The translations under genes and the position numbers were made by a program. The notes under the pieces are model-generated. The model had not been told where the DNA came from and made no database searches. It worked only from the letters and a program-made list of their open reading frames with translations. DNA of 64,000 nt from Sulfuricurvum sp. (GTDB lineage: Bacteria; Campylobacterota; Campylobacteria; Campylobacterales; Sulfurimonadaceae), in the NCBI GenBank assembly GCA_030694265.1, contig JAUXYP010000006.1:1-64000 (forward strand). The letters are read 5' to 3'. The number at the start of each line of letters is the position of its first letter. The first letter of the stretch is position 1. This document shows positions 33,785-42,303 of the stretch, piece after piece.

Positions 33785-35327
33785 GATGCGCGTAGGGTTC
33801 TAGGGTTACCAGTCGGGTATCGATAATGGCACGACCGATTGTGAAGTGGTACAAGCTCTGATAATGTTCATTGGTAATACCCAAGAGGCGGTGCAGCTCA
33901 TCGTCCAAGAAACATCCGATTCCCGTCGCACTTAACCCTATAGTTGTTGCTTCACAATAGAGCATTTGCCCCAACGCACCGCATTCATGATAGAGGTGTT
34001 TATAAGCTACTGAGCCATGATCTTCAAGTGTTGGTGCAAAACGGCACAGCATCCCCATACTGAATGCGCTGTCTTTGGCAATGTCTTGATTGCAGGAGAT
34101 CATTTTTGCAGCTCCTCGATAATCACCCGCACGCAAGAGGAAGAGACGGCCCCCAAAGATATCTTGCGGTTTCCACTCAAAGTCTGGGGTGAGGGACTCT
34201 CGAAGAGAGCTTAATTCATCGGTGTTTCTCACAAAAAGATACAGCCCCGATTCCATCCCTATGACACGATGGACGAATAGGACAAAGTGGACGTTTGGGG
34301 TATCGTGTAAATCATCGCATGCATCGAGCAGCTGAACAAATTGTTCTTTGGTAATCGATGATCCGTCCATCGCCTGTGCACTTCGGCGTTTGAGGAAAAT
34401 CTCTGCGGAACCTTTTGAGGGTTTTGGGGTGGTACGTTTGGTCGTGAGCGGTTTTGAGGCTTGATAGGTTCCTTGTGTCGCTTCGTCAATTACGGCTAAT
34501 ATCGGCCATGGGTGATGGGCAGGGCTGAGAACATTGGCAACAGAGGAGAGTTTAGGTGTGATCGGAAGAACGAGCGAACTTGGCGCATCTTCAGGTGAGA
34601 TCCACAGCAACATATCGGGAGACTCAAGCTCATCGGGATGAAACCGCTCAAACTGATCCAATCCGCACACTTTTGCAAGTGCTAAGGTATCTGCCCCCAG
34701 TTGGGTACTGTTCCATCCCAAACTTTTGGCACTCAGGCGAAGCGCTTCTTGGGCATGGCCTGCATCGAGCTGGCAATATCTCCAGCATCGTTCGCCGTAT
34801 TTCCATGCTTCTCTCCAAATAACCGAACTTAAAATCACGAGATAACCGTTTTCTCCCATCCCCTCAACAGCGTTCTCAAAGGTATGCAGTACTTCAAGAG
34901 CGTGTGTTTTTGGAGTGTAGTGAGTAAGAGTGTAAAAATCAGATAATCCTGAGGTAGGGGGAGCGATAACATAGCACTCGGTGGGCTGGAGGTTTCCGCT
35001 GGAGGCATTGCATCGAAGTGCCCATGACGCGTCGCCTTGCTGTTTCCATGCGGCAAGTCCCAGCGAATAGCGCAGGAGATGCGAGAGAGACTCGAGACAC
35101 GTGGGTGCTTTGGGCAAACTATCAGGCTCAAAAAGAAGGTGATAGGGAGGATCAATGTGTGAAAAGAGAAGTGGGATGTTTGGTGCACCTTGGTAGGTTC
35201 GAAAAGGATTTGGCTGAGTCTCCCAGTCCATATATCCTAAACTGGCAGCGTATCTGTAAGAATGGTGTTTGGTACGATTGTGATAATCGAGAACGGTTGA
35301 TAGATTTTTCATAAGAGGATTGTCCAC
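33759..35327 (-). CDS. SagB/ThcOx-family oxidoreductase, two nitroreductase-like halves
   Basis: A 522-residue protein with two nitroreductase-like halves. The first half (about residues 20-240) has the SLLRYSLGLAAWKQ region, the CNASSGNLQPTE flavin-contact motif (residues about 105-115) and a DAGHAQEALRLSAKSLGWN block; the second half (300-510) repeats the pattern with KRRSAQAM and CEATTIGLSATGIGC. SagB proteins usually oxidise azolines in peptide toxins, yet no precursor peptide, cyclodehydratase or exporter is present here. The function is thus more likely metabolic. The start is uncertain: GTG at 35327 or ATG at 35312. Confidence 0.8.
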   Translation of the reverse strand: MDNPLMKNLSTVLDYHNRTKHHSYRYAASLGYMDWETQPNPFRTYQGAPNIPLLFSHIDPPYHLLFEPDSLPKAPTCLESLSHLLRYSLGLAAWKQQGDASWALRCNASSGNLQPTECYVIAPPTSGLSDFYTLTHYTPKTHALEVLHTFENAVEGMGENGYLVILSSVIWREAWKYGERCWRYCQLDAGHAQEALRLSAKSLGWNSTQLGADTLALAKVCGLDQFERFHPDELESPDMLLWISPEDAPSSLVLPITPKLSSVANVLSPAHHPWPILAVIDEATQGTYQASKPLTTKRTTPKPSKGSAEIFLKRRSAQAMDGSSITKEQFVQLLDACDDLHDTPNVHFVLFVHRVIGMESGLYLFVRNTDELSSLRESLTPDFEWKPQDIFGGRLFLLRAGDYRGAAKMISCNQDIAKDSAFSMGMLCRFAPTLEDHGSVAYKHLYHECGALGQMLYCEATTIGLSATGIGCFLDDELHRLLGITNEHYQSLYHFTIGRAIIDTRLVTLEPYAHLKPSSVHP

Positions 35328-35360
35328 TATAACGGTTGAATACCCCCTTTGATGACTAGA

Positions 35361-36605
35361 CTAGGGGATGGCTTTCAGCAGATCACGTAACATACCCTCA
35401 TGTGTGGTGGTGTTATCTATCTCTATGCGTGCTAAATCGGATTTCAATACACCCTGATAGTGGATTGCTTTGGGTATGGCTTGAGCCGAAATATTAGCTG
35501 TAAAACGTGTCTGAGGCTGTGTTAGATGATAGTCGCTCTTCAAAATATCGGGATGAGTCAGGCCGTTGCTCAAGCTGATGTTCGCAGTAGTTTTAGTAAT
35601 AGTGGATTCGGCATTTAAATGAACCTTTCCCTCAATGGGTGCAGGTAAGGAGAAAAGATGAAATAGGGCACTTGCATCCGCATGATCTGTATTGAGATAA
35701 AGGTAGGAAGGACGTAACCGTTTCCAATGCAGTCGTGCATGGCTCGAGCTCTTGGCAACATTACTTTGTGCATCAAGAACGAGGCGGTCTTGGTCCCCTT
35801 GAAGAGCGGCGGTGAGATTGGCATTTCCTCGCAGAGGGAGCATGGCAAATTGTTCGAGAATACCCAGTTCATCTACCGATGCGTTTAGTGTGAGATTGAG
35901 ATGAAAGGGCTGAATCATCCCCTGATCATCGGTAAACATGGAAAGAAAATCGAACGAAGTGTTATCATCTATAAGTTTTGAGGGGGAAAAGTTTTGGGTA
36001 TGGGTACGCAGTGTTACATCGCCTTGGATGTCACGACGGTTTATTCCATGCAGATCAACTTCTCCTGTAAGCACGGTAGAGCTGTTGTGAGGATACTCGA
36101 GCCATTGCATGAGACTACGATAATCAATATTTTTGATAGAAAGATGCAAATCAGAAGAGTGGAAGCGATTGAGTTGGACACGATAGAATAAATCTCCATC
36201 GAAGAGATTTACAGAACCTTGCATCATCATAAGCCCATATCCGCCGTTTAGAGAACCGGAAGTTTTGAGAGGAAGCCCAAACGTATTGAGTCCGCCATTT
36301 TGCAACATTTTGGCGAAGTAAAGTGCATGAAGATTGAGCGTGATAAGTGAAAATTGACCTTGTACCTTTACAGTATTTTTCGATGAATCATGAAACTGTA
36401 TCGTTAATGCATCGTGTGTAAGGACAAACGTATCGACACTCAGTGGTGTGTTAAAAACAGTAGTAAGCTTTTTTTCCAGCAAAGGTTTGAACGCGGTGTT
36501 TCCCAAAGAGGTAAACAGCAGCAGATATAAAATACCGGCTAAACCAAGAGCAGAAAGTGTTATTTTAAGCCCATAACGACCTATGCGTATAAATGCAGTT
36601 TTCAT
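35361..36605 (-). CDS. AsmA/TamB-like envelope protein
   Basis: A 414-residue protein: an N-terminal signal-anchor helix (ITLSALGLAGILYLLLFT, about residues 14-32), then a long beta-rich part with repeated amphipathic strands (VDLHGINRRDIQGDVTLRTH, LHLSIKNIDYRSLMQW). That layout resembles AsmA-like proteins, which bridge the periplasm and move lipids, though it is shorter than most. The ATG at 36605 overlaps the stop of the permease gene (ATGA), so it is coupled to the DASS permease. Function is inferred by fold only. Confidence 0.65.
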   Translation of the reverse strand: MKTAFIRIGRYGLKITLSALGLAGILYLLLFTSLGNTAFKPLLEKKLTTVFNTPLSVDTFVLTHDALTIQFHDSSKNTVKVQGQFSLITLNLHALYFAKMLQNGGLNTFGLPLKTSGSLNGGYGLMMMQGSVNLFDGDLFYRVQLNRFHSSDLHLSIKNIDYRSLMQWLEYPHNSSTVLTGEVDLHGINRRDIQGDVTLRTHTQNFSPSKLIDDNTSFDFLSMFTDDQGMIQPFHLNLTLNASVDELGILEQFAMLPLRGNANLTAALQGDQDRLVLDAQSNVAKSSSHARLHWKRLRPSYLYLNTDHADASALFHLFSLPAPIEGKVHLNAESTITKTTANISLSNGLTHPDILKSDYHLTQPQTRFTANISAQAIPKAIHYQGVLKSDLARIEIDNTTTHEGMLRDLLKAIP

Positions 36606-38011
36606 GGATGTATGATAGCCAAAATCCATGGCGTCCCGATAGCAAGATAGATGATAAGATTCAGAAGCGTGATAGCTCCCCCATAAACATAAATTTCTCG
36701 TGCAGTAATGTATCCTGAACTAAAATAGATCGCATTGGCAGATGAACCTTGCGGGGTGATAATCGCATTGAAATTGGTGGCAAACAGTAGCATCATGGCC
36801 ATAAGTTCCCCCGGTACGCCTGCACTCATACCGATGCTTAAAAAAAGTCCGAAGAGAGCAAGCAAATGCGCGCTTTGAGAAACGAAAAAATAGTGAATGG
36901 CTACATAAAGGATGATTAGTAAAGTGTACACACTAATCCAGGACAGGCCAACGAGATAAGAGGTAAAGTGGTTGGCAACTGCGCTCATGAAGCCCATTTC
37001 GGCGAGTTGGGTGCTTAAGCCAAAGAGAATAGCAAACCAGATGAGGGTACTAAGTGCCTCTCCTTGGGAATGAAAATCTTCTACACTAAAGACGCGTGTC
37101 GCTATAAGAATCCCAAGCCCCCCGAAAGCTACTGCGGCTTTATCAATCGAAAAGAATCCTGAAAGAGACCACATAATAAGCATTCCCAAAAATACTCCTG
37201 CGGTAATCCATTCATTGCGACTGATGGGTCCCATGATATTGAGCATAGTTTGTGCATTTGCCGGCGCATTGGGTGTGGCAGTTAATTCTGGGGGATAAAT
37301 ACGGTATAAAACCCACGGTATGGCCATAAATGCGATCAGAGTAGGAACCATCGATGCCAAGAGCCAAGAGCTGAAGGTGATATGAATTCCCATCGTTTCG
37401 GCAATTTTAGCTCCCACAGGATTCACAGCCATAGCGGTGAGCCAAAGAGCGGAGGAAACGGTAAGTCCGGCCATGGAAGTCATCATTAAATAGCTGCCTA
37501 CTTTCTTATGGGTTCCATCACCCACTTTGGACCCGCAATCGTGTGCGAGACCATAAACCAATGGATATAAAACACCAGAACGTGCGGTATTACTTGGAAA
37601 TGCGGGGGCAATCAATAAGTCGGTGAGCATGACGCTATAGCCCAATCCGAGGGTTGATTTTCCAAAAATTTTAATCATATGCAATGAGAGACGCTTACCC
37701 AGTCCCGATTTATGGACGGCATGAGAGACTAAGAATGCAGCTACAATAAGGAGAATAAAACTTTCAGAAAATCCGGCATACGCTTTTGAGGGCTCAACCA
37801 CACCACTCAAGACACTGACAGCCAAGGCAATGATGGAAGCGGCAATAATAGGGAGAAGATTGAGTAAAATAGAGAGTATGGTAGCGCTAAAAATTGCAAA
37901 GAGTTTCCACGCTCTTGGATCAATATTCAAGGGGGGTGGAGTGATCCACAGAAAATAGGTAAAAAGGGATAAGGAAAGAATGGCAACGATACGGTAAACT
38001 TTTTGCTTCAT
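36602..38011 (-). CDS. SLC13/DASS-family anion permease
   Basis: A 469-residue membrane protein with about 12 helices. Two inverted-repeat features are visible: AFPSNTARSGVLYPLVYGLA near the first Ser-Asn-Thr motif (about residues 135-155), and FNAIITPQGSSANAIYFSSGYI near the second (about 405-425). These SNT-like motifs bind Na+ and dicarboxylate in the family. Substrate could be sulfate, succinate or malate. It is coupled to the AsmA-like gene downstream. Confidence 0.88.
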   Translation of the reverse strand: MKQKVYRIVAILSLSLFTYFLWITPPPLNIDPRAWKLFAIFSATILSILLNLLPIIAASIIALAVSVLSGVVEPSKAYAGFSESFILLIVAAFLVSHAVHKSGLGKRLSLHMIKIFGKSTLGLGYSVMLTDLLIAPAFPSNTARSGVLYPLVYGLAHDCGSKVGDGTHKKVGSYLMMTSMAGLTVSSALWLTAMAVNPVGAKIAETMGIHITFSSWLLASMVPTLIAFMAIPWVLYRIYPPELTATPNAPANAQTMLNIMGPISRNEWITAGVFLGMLIMWSLSGFFSIDKAAVAFGGLGILIATRVFSVEDFHSQGEALSTLIWFAILFGLSTQLAEMGFMSAVANHFTSYLVGLSWISVYTLLIILYVAIHYFFVSQSAHLLALFGLFLSIGMSAGVPGELMAMMLLFATNFNAIITPQGSSANAIYFSSGYITAREIYVYGGAITLLNLIIYLAIGTPWILAIIHP

Positions 38012-38109
38012 CAGAACTCTTTTTTAGTCTTATTATAGCAGTTAGAGAGGGAAAAGTAGACTTGATAGTGAATGACTAAACTATTCTACGTAAAATATTT
38101 CATATTACT

Positions 38110-38130
38110 CTTGACAACAGGTGACTCAAT
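38110..38130 (+). promoter_or_regulatory. HAIR-like operator (HspR) in the grpE-dnaK promoter
   Basis: CTTGACA, seven bases, ACTCAAT. The known HspR inverted repeat HAIR is CTTGAGT-N7-ACTCAAG, so eleven of 14 arm positions match and the TTGA...TCAA core and spacing are exact. It covers the -35 and half the spacer of the promoter and would block RNA polymerase. No CIRCE element and no hrcA gene are seen, unlike the usual hrcA-grpE-dnaK order. Confidence 0.6.
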
Positions 38131-38140
38131 GCACTATAAT
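38111..38140 (+). promoter_or_regulatory. sigma-70 promoter of grpE-dnaK
   Basis: TTGACA (38111-38116), 18 bases, TATAAT (38135-38140). It is the only perfect -35/-10 pair noted in the window and is overlapped by the HAIR-like repeat. Confidence 0.8.
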
Positions 38141-38174
38141 TATGACGGATTTCAATAAAGGAGCTTTAAAAATT

Positions 38175-38714
38175 ATGTCAACCCAGATAAATGAAGAAGT
38201 GGCAAGTGAAGAGCAAGTCGTCTTAAATGAAGGCGAAGAGGCTATTGCTGAGCCACTCAATGAATTGGAAACCGCTCAAGCTCAATTGGCATCATTGCAA
38301 GATAAATACGCGCGTGTACATGCTGATTTTGATAATATCAAAAAGCGGCTCGAACGTGAAAAATATCAAGCGCTAGAATACGCAAATGAAAAATTTGCCA
38401 AAGACTTGATCCCAGTGGTCGATTCACTTTCCATGGCGATCAGTGCTACGGCAAGCGAAGCAGATGCAAATGTGTTACTTGAAAAACTCAAAGAGGGTGT
38501 TGAACTCACAATGAAACAGTTATTAAGTGTTCTTGAAAAACATGGCGTAACTGCTGTGGATGAGAGTGAGCCGTTTAATCCTGATATTCACAACGCTGTA
38601 CAGCGTGTTGACAGTCCTGATCACGAAAGCGGTGAAATCGTAAACACTTTTCAAAAAGGGTTTCGATATAAAGAGAGAACATTGCGTGATGCAATGGTCG
38701 TAATAGCAAACTAG
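38175..38714 (+). CDS. grpE: nucleotide exchange factor GrpE
   Basis: A 179-residue co-chaperone that releases ADP from DnaK. The acidic N-terminus is followed by a long coiled coil (LETAQAQLASLQDKYARVHADFDNIKKR) and the C-terminal beta domain with the hallmark NPDIHNAVQ. I chose the ATG at 38175, after AAAGGAG; the frame opens further upstream without a ribosome site. It is the first gene of the unit and is followed by dnaK. Confidence 0.95.
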   Translation: MSTQINEEVASEEQVVLNEGEEAIAEPLNELETAQAQLASLQDKYARVHADFDNIKKRLEREKYQALEYANEKFAKDLIPVVDSLSMAISATASEADANVLLEKLKEGVELTMKQLLSVLEKHGVTAVDESEPFNPDIHNAVQRVDSPDHESGEIVNTFQKGFRYKERTLRDAMVVIAN

Positions 38715-38756
38715 TTTTGGGCTTACTGCCGAAGTAAACTCAGTGTTAACGTAGTC

Positions 38757-38775
38757 GTAGGGGCTTTGCTCCTGC
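38757..38775 (+). other. hairpin between grpE and dnaK
   Basis: GTAGGGGC, loop TTT, GCTCCTGC, with two G-U pairs, extendable by flanking bases. It lies in the 91-base gap and is not followed by T, so it may be an RNA-processing or stability element rather than a terminator. Confidence 0.4.
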
Positions 38776-38805
38776 GGCGTTAAAATTAAATAATAAGGAA
38801 ATAAT

Positions 38806-40686
38806 ATGTCAAAAGTAATTGGAATCGATTTAGGAACTACAAACTCATGTGTTGCTGTCTATGAGGGCGGCGAAGCGAAAATTATCCCTAATAAAGAGGG
38901 TAAAAATACAACGCCATCGGTTGTCGCATTTACCGATAAGGGTGAAATCTTAGTTGGTGATCCTGCTAAGCGTCAAGCAATCACAAACCCGGATAAAACG
39001 ATTTACTCAGTAAAACGTATCATGGGTCTTATGATGAATGAAGAAAAAGCAAAAGAGGCACACGATAAAGTAACGTATAAAATCGTGGACAAAAATGGTA
39101 TGGCTGCAGTTGATGTTGCGGGTAAAATTTACACGCCACAAGAGATCTCTGCAAAAATTCTTTCAAAATTGAAAGCGGATGCGGAAAGCTATCTTGGTCA
39201 AGCAGTAACCGATGCGGTTATTACGGTACCTGCATATTTCAATGATGCACAGCGTAAAGCAACGAAAGAAGCAGGAACTATCGCAGGATTGAATGTTCTA
39301 CGTATCATCAACGAGCCAACAGCTTCTGCTCTTGCATACGGGTTGGATTCTAAAGGGGACGAAAAAGTTCTCGTTTACGATCTAGGGGGCGGAACATTCG
39401 ACGTTACGGTTCTTGAAATAAGCGAGGGAACGTTTGAAGTTCTATCAACTGATGGTAATGCATTCTTGGGTGGAGATGACTTCGATAATAAAATTGTTGA
39501 TTTCTTGGCAGCTGAGTTCAAATCAGATCACGGCATCGATCTCAAAGCAGACAAGATGGCACTTCAGCGTCTTAAAGATGCAGCTGAAAATGCTAAAAAA
39601 GAGCTTTCTTCTGCAGAAGAGACTGAAATTAACTTGCCGTTTATCACAGCAGACGCATCAGGTCCAAAGCACTTGGTACTTAAATTAACTCGTGCCAAGT
39701 TCGAGGGAATGATTGATGTTATGATCAAAGAAACGATCAGCCACATCAAAACTGCAATGAAAGATGCAGGGATGAGTAACAATGAAATCAACGAAGTCAT
39801 CATGGTTGGTGGATCTACACGCTTACCAATCGCACAGAAAATGGTATCTGATGAGTTCGGCGGTAAAACACTTAACAAGGGTGTAAATCCAGATGAGGTT
39901 GTAGCTGCAGGTGCTGCAATCCAAGGTGGGGTTTTACGTGGAGACGTTAAAGACGTTCTTCTTCTTGACGTTACACCTCTTAGCCTTGGAATCGAGACTC
40001 TTGGCGGTGTTATGACAAAGATTATCGAAAAAGGGACTACAATCCCTGTTAAGAAATCACAAGTGTTCTCAACAGCAGAAGATAACCAGCCAGCGGTTTC
40101 GATCTCTGTTGGACAAGGTGAGCGTGAGTTTGCTCGTGATAACAAATCATTGGGACTTTTTGAACTAACAGGCATCCCTGCTGCAAAACGCGGTGTTCCT
40201 CAAATCGAAGTAACCTTTGACATTGATGCCAACGGTATTTTGACGGTAAGCTCTACGGATAAAGGGACAGGTAAGTCTCAGTCCATCACTATCTCTGGTT
40301 CAAGCGGATTGAGCGAAGACGAGATCAATAAAATGGTCCAAGACGCAGAAAACCATAAAGTAGAAGACGCAGCGCGCAAAGAGATCGTAGATCTCCGCAA
40401 CCAAGCGGACGCACTTGCAAGTCAAACAGAAAAATCTCTCGAAGAGATGGCGGATAAAATCGATGCAACAGAAAAAGCGGCAATCGAAGAAGCGCTTGCA
40501 GAGCTCAAAGCGATTCTAAAAGATACGGATGCGACCAAAGATCAAATCGAAGCGGCAACGAAAAAACTCGCAGATGTTAGCCACAAAATGGCAGAACAAA
40601 TGTACAAGCAAAATGAAGGCGGCGAAGCAGCTGCATCTTCATCTGCTAAAAAAGATGATGATGTCATCGACGCAGAAATCGAGTAA
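38806..40686 (+). CDS. dnaK: chaperone DnaK (Hsp70)
   Basis: A 626-residue Hsp70. The N-terminal ATPase signature [12 protein letters not shown], the second DLGGGTFDV and third [11 protein letters not shown] signatures, the linker [16 protein letters not shown] and an acidic C-terminal tail ending [10 protein letters not shown] are all present. A ribosome site (AAGGAAAT) precedes it. It is read from the grpE promoter. dnaJ is not adjacent. Confidence 0.98.
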   Translation: MSKVIGIDLGTTNSCVAVYEGGEAKIIPNKEGKNTTPSVVAFTDKGEILVGDPAKRQAITNPDKTIYSVKRIMGLMMNEEKAKEAHDKVTYKIVDKNGMAAVDVAGKIYTPQEISAKILSKLKADAESYLGQAVTDAVITVPAYFNDAQRKATKEAGTIAGLNVLRIINEPTASALAYGLDSKGDEKVLVYDLGGGTFDVTVLEISEGTFEVLSTDGNAFLGGDDFDNKIVDFLAAEFKSDHGIDLKADKMALQRLKDAAENAKKELSSAEETEINLPFITADASGPKHLVLKLTRAKFEGMIDVMIKETISHIKTAMKDAGMSNNEINEVIMVGGSTRLPIAQKMVSDEFGGKTLNKGVNPDEVVAAGAAIQGGVLRGDVKDVLLLDVTPLSLGIETLGGVMTKIIEKGTTIPVKKSQVFSTAEDNQPAVSISVGQGEREFARDNKSLGLFELTGIPAAKRGVPQIEVTFDIDANGILTVSSTDKGTGKSQSITISGSSGLSEDEINKMVQDAENHKVEDAARKEIVDLRNQADALASQTEKSLEEMADKIDATEKAAIEEALAELKAILKDTDATKDQIEAATKKLADVSHKMAEQMYKQNEGGEAAASSSAKKDDDVIDAEIE

Positions 40687-40694
40687 TCACTCCG

Positions 40695-40718
40695 TTCGCC
40701 CTGAGCTTGTCGAAGGGT
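40695..40718. repeat. dispersed REP-like repeat (CCCTGAGCTTGTCGAAGGG type)
   Basis: A 24-base element whose ends CGCCCT and AGGGTG partly pair. It is of the kind found scattered between genes in many proteobacterial genomes and, when read in frame, gives the familiar junk peptide RPELVEG. It begins nine bases after the dnaK stop. Confidence 0.6.
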
Positions 40719-40726
40719 GTTTTCCC

Positions 40727-40752
40727 CGTCATCCCCGCGAAAGCGGGAATCC
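40727..40752. repeat. dispersed repeat with CCCGC-GAAA-GCGGG hairpin
   Basis: Hairpin CCCGC, GNRA-type loop GAAA, GCGGG with flanking TC and AATCC. This is a common intergenic element in many proteobacteria. A related copy is at 41579-41598 (loop TAAA), so the XRE and OB-fold genes lie between two copies. Confidence 0.65.
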
Positions 40753-40756
40753 AGCT

Positions 40757-41023
40757 TTATTCTTTATTTTCTTGTTCTTGAATGAAATTACATGGATCAA
40801 TCTCTAATACTTTTGCAATTTTATACAAATGTTCAAGATTGAAATGTTTATTTTCTACACCAATTTCGGCTTTTGCGACGGTGGAAACTGATTTTTGGCC
40901 GATAGCAAGAGCCAGTTGTAATTGACTTAGCCCTTTTTCTTGCCTCAATTTTTTGACATTGAAACCAATACGACGATAAAAAGCTTCTATCTCTATTTCT
41001 GATATTTCGATTTCTAAATTCAT
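40757..41023 (-). CDS. XRE-family DNA-binding protein
   Basis: An 88-residue protein. Residues about 17-80 form a lambda-repressor-like helix-turn-helix (NVKKLRQEKGLSQLQLALAI, then IGQKSVSTVAKAEIG), typical of XRE regulators and of some antitoxins. The N-terminus is acidic and Ile/Glu-rich. It stands alone, facing away from the OB-fold gene, and may be acquired, since it lies between two dispersed repeats. Confidence 0.8.
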   Translation of the reverse strand: MNLEIEISEIEIEAFYRRIGFNVKKLRQEKGLSQLQLALAIGQKSVSTVAKAEIGVENKHFNLEHLYKIAKVLEIDPCNFIQEQENKE

Positions 41024-41117
41024 CTATTGATTTCACTACAGTGTAATTTTAATGTAAGCTTATAGTTTGTAGAATGTTCTATCAATTCACTATGGTGAAA
41101 ATTTGGAGGAATTCGGA

Positions 41118-41573
41118 ATGAAAAAAGTATTAAAATGGGTTGGGTTGACATTTGTTGGTTTAATTGTGCTTGGTATGATTATTAATGCAACTAAAACGCC
41201 AGAGGAAAAAGCAGCTAAAACGGAGCAAGATCAGGCTCAAGCACAGCAAGAGATAGATAATTTACCATCAGTTTCCGCTTCTGAAATAGCTTCTGAATAT
41301 AATGAAAATACCGTTGCAGCGGACCAAAAATTCAAAGACCAAAAATTTAAAGTTACTGGTACTATTGCAGACATTAATACAGATTTTATGGGAGATCCAT
41401 ATCTTACATTAAAAGGTGGAGTTAATCAATTTATGGAGCCACAATTTGGTTTTGAAAAATCTGATGCAGCACAGCTAGCAAATTTTGCAAAAGGTCAAAA
41501 AGTTACTTTAATATGTATTGGTAAAGGTGATGTGGCTAAAACCCCAATGTCTGGGTCTTGCTCAATACTGTAA
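41118..41573 (+). CDS. membrane-anchored OB-fold protein (tRNA_anti-like)
   Basis: A 151-residue protein. One N-terminal helix (VLKWVGLTFVGLIVLGMIIN, residues 4-23), a charged linker rich in Gln and Ala, then a domain with an OB-fold-like strand pattern (DQKFKVTGTIADINTDFMGDPYLTLKGG ... FAKGQKVTLICIGKGD) resembling the tRNA_anti-like family PF12869. The ATG at 41118 follows TTGGAGGA. Two cysteines near the C-terminus could make a disulfide if it faces the periplasm. Function unknown; it lies in a repeat-flanked segment. Confidence 0.65.
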   Translation: MKKVLKWVGLTFVGLIVLGMIINATKTPEEKAAKTEQDQAQAQQEIDNLPSVSASEIASEYNENTVAADQKFKDQKFKVTGTIADINTDFMGDPYLTLKGGVNQFMEPQFGFEKSDAAQLANFAKGQKVTLICIGKGDVAKTPMSGSCSIL

Positions 41574-41578
41574 TAAAA

Positions 41579-41598
41579 CTCCCGCTAAAGCGGGAATG
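41579..41598. repeat. second copy of the CCCGC-GCGGG repeat
   Basis: CTCCCGC, loop TAAA, GCGGGAATGAG. Compared with the copy at 40727-40752 it differs in the loop and lacks the CGTCA lead. It follows the OB-fold gene and may also act as its terminator, because six A and T-rich DNA follow. Confidence 0.55.
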
Positions 41599-41671
41599 AG
41601 AAAAAATCATTACTTCTCAATAACCTCCAAATCTTCTTATAATTAAAAGCATAAAATCACGGATACCATGC

Positions 41672-41677
41672 TATACT
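41672..41677 (+). promoter_or_regulatory. putative -10 giving a leaderless higBA mRNA
   Basis: TATACT six bases before the higB ATG, the same spacing as TATAAT before the ABC exporter at 6520. A start site at the usual distance would fall on the ATG. No ribosome site precedes higB. Confidence 0.45.
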
Positions 41678-41683
41678 TTCCTT

Positions 41684-41980
41684 ATGATTATTTCTTTTGC
41701 AGATCAAGCCACATCGGATATATTTAATGGCATTGAGAGTAAGCAAGCTCGTAAGCGTTTGCCTCTGGAGTTATGGAAGAGTGCAAATCGAAAGCTCGAT
41801 CAAATAGATTCGATTGTAGCACTTGATGAGCTAAAAGTACCACCTGGAAATCGACTCGAAAAACTTCGCGGGAATAGAGAAGATCAAATGAGTATTCGTA
41901 TCAACGATCAGTATCGCATCTGTTTTACATGGAGTGATACGGGTGCGATTAATGTAGAAATAATTGATTATCATTCATAG
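41684..41980 (+). CDS. higB: HigB/RelE-type toxin
   Basis: A 98-residue mRNA-interferase-like protein. The RelE fold is visible in RKRLPLELWKSANRKLDQI, the LEKLRGNREDQMSIRINDQYRICF core with basic residues for RNA contact and a C-terminal strand VEIIDYH. It precedes its antitoxin by nine bases (the reverse order typical of HigBA). It has no ribosome site, so translation may begin from a leaderless mRNA. Type II toxin-antitoxin gene, likely mobile. Confidence 0.9.
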   Translation: MIISFADQATSDIFNGIESKQARKRLPLELWKSANRKLDQIDSIVALDELKVPPGNRLEKLRGNREDQMSIRINDQYRICFTWSDTGAINVEIIDYHS

Positions 41981-41989
41981 GAGAAAAAT

Positions 41990-42289
41990 ATGAATATACC
42001 GACAGACAGAGCACCAACGCATCCGGGTGAAATGTTACTGGCAGAATTTTTAGAACCGATGGGAATTTCCCAAAAAACTCTTGCCGATGCTATCCATGTG
42101 CCCTATCAGCGTGTCAACGAGATTATCAATCAAAAAAGAGGGATTACCCCAGCAACGGCATTACGTTTGGCGAAATATTTCAGTATGTCGGCAGATTTTT
42201 GGTTGAATCTCCAAATTCGTTGGGATTTGTACCGCTCACTTAAACTAGAAGCGGAAGAGATAAAAACGATACAACCATTAGCGTCGTAA
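41990..42289 (+). CDS. higA: HigA antitoxin
   Basis: A 99-residue XRE-type antitoxin. The signature APTHPGEMLLAEFLEPMGISQKTLADAIHV with the helix-turn-helix and NEIINQKRGITPATALRLAKYF are diagnostic of HigA/VapI. It neutralises HigB and represses the operon. A good ribosome site (AGGAGAAA) lies before the ATG. proA follows 14 bases after the stop, so the pair sits in front of a biosynthetic gene and may co-transcribe it. Confidence 0.92.
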   Translation: MNIPTDRAPTHPGEMLLAEFLEPMGISQKTLADAIHVPYQRVNEIINQKRGITPATALRLAKYFSMSADFWLNLQIRWDLYRSLKLEAEEIKTIQPLAS

Positions 42290-42303
42290 ATAGAGGAATC
42301 ATT

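Noticed and set aside
33759-36605. Peptide toxin (SagB-like) biosynthesis cluster
   Set aside because: No precursor peptide, YcaO, LanB-like dehydratase or exporter is near; the neighbours are ComF-like, AsmA-like and a permease.
40529-40807. ORF that ends with RPELVEG and RHPRESGNPA peptides
   Set aside because: It overlaps dnaK out of frame, and the tail is just the translation of dispersed intergenic repeats.
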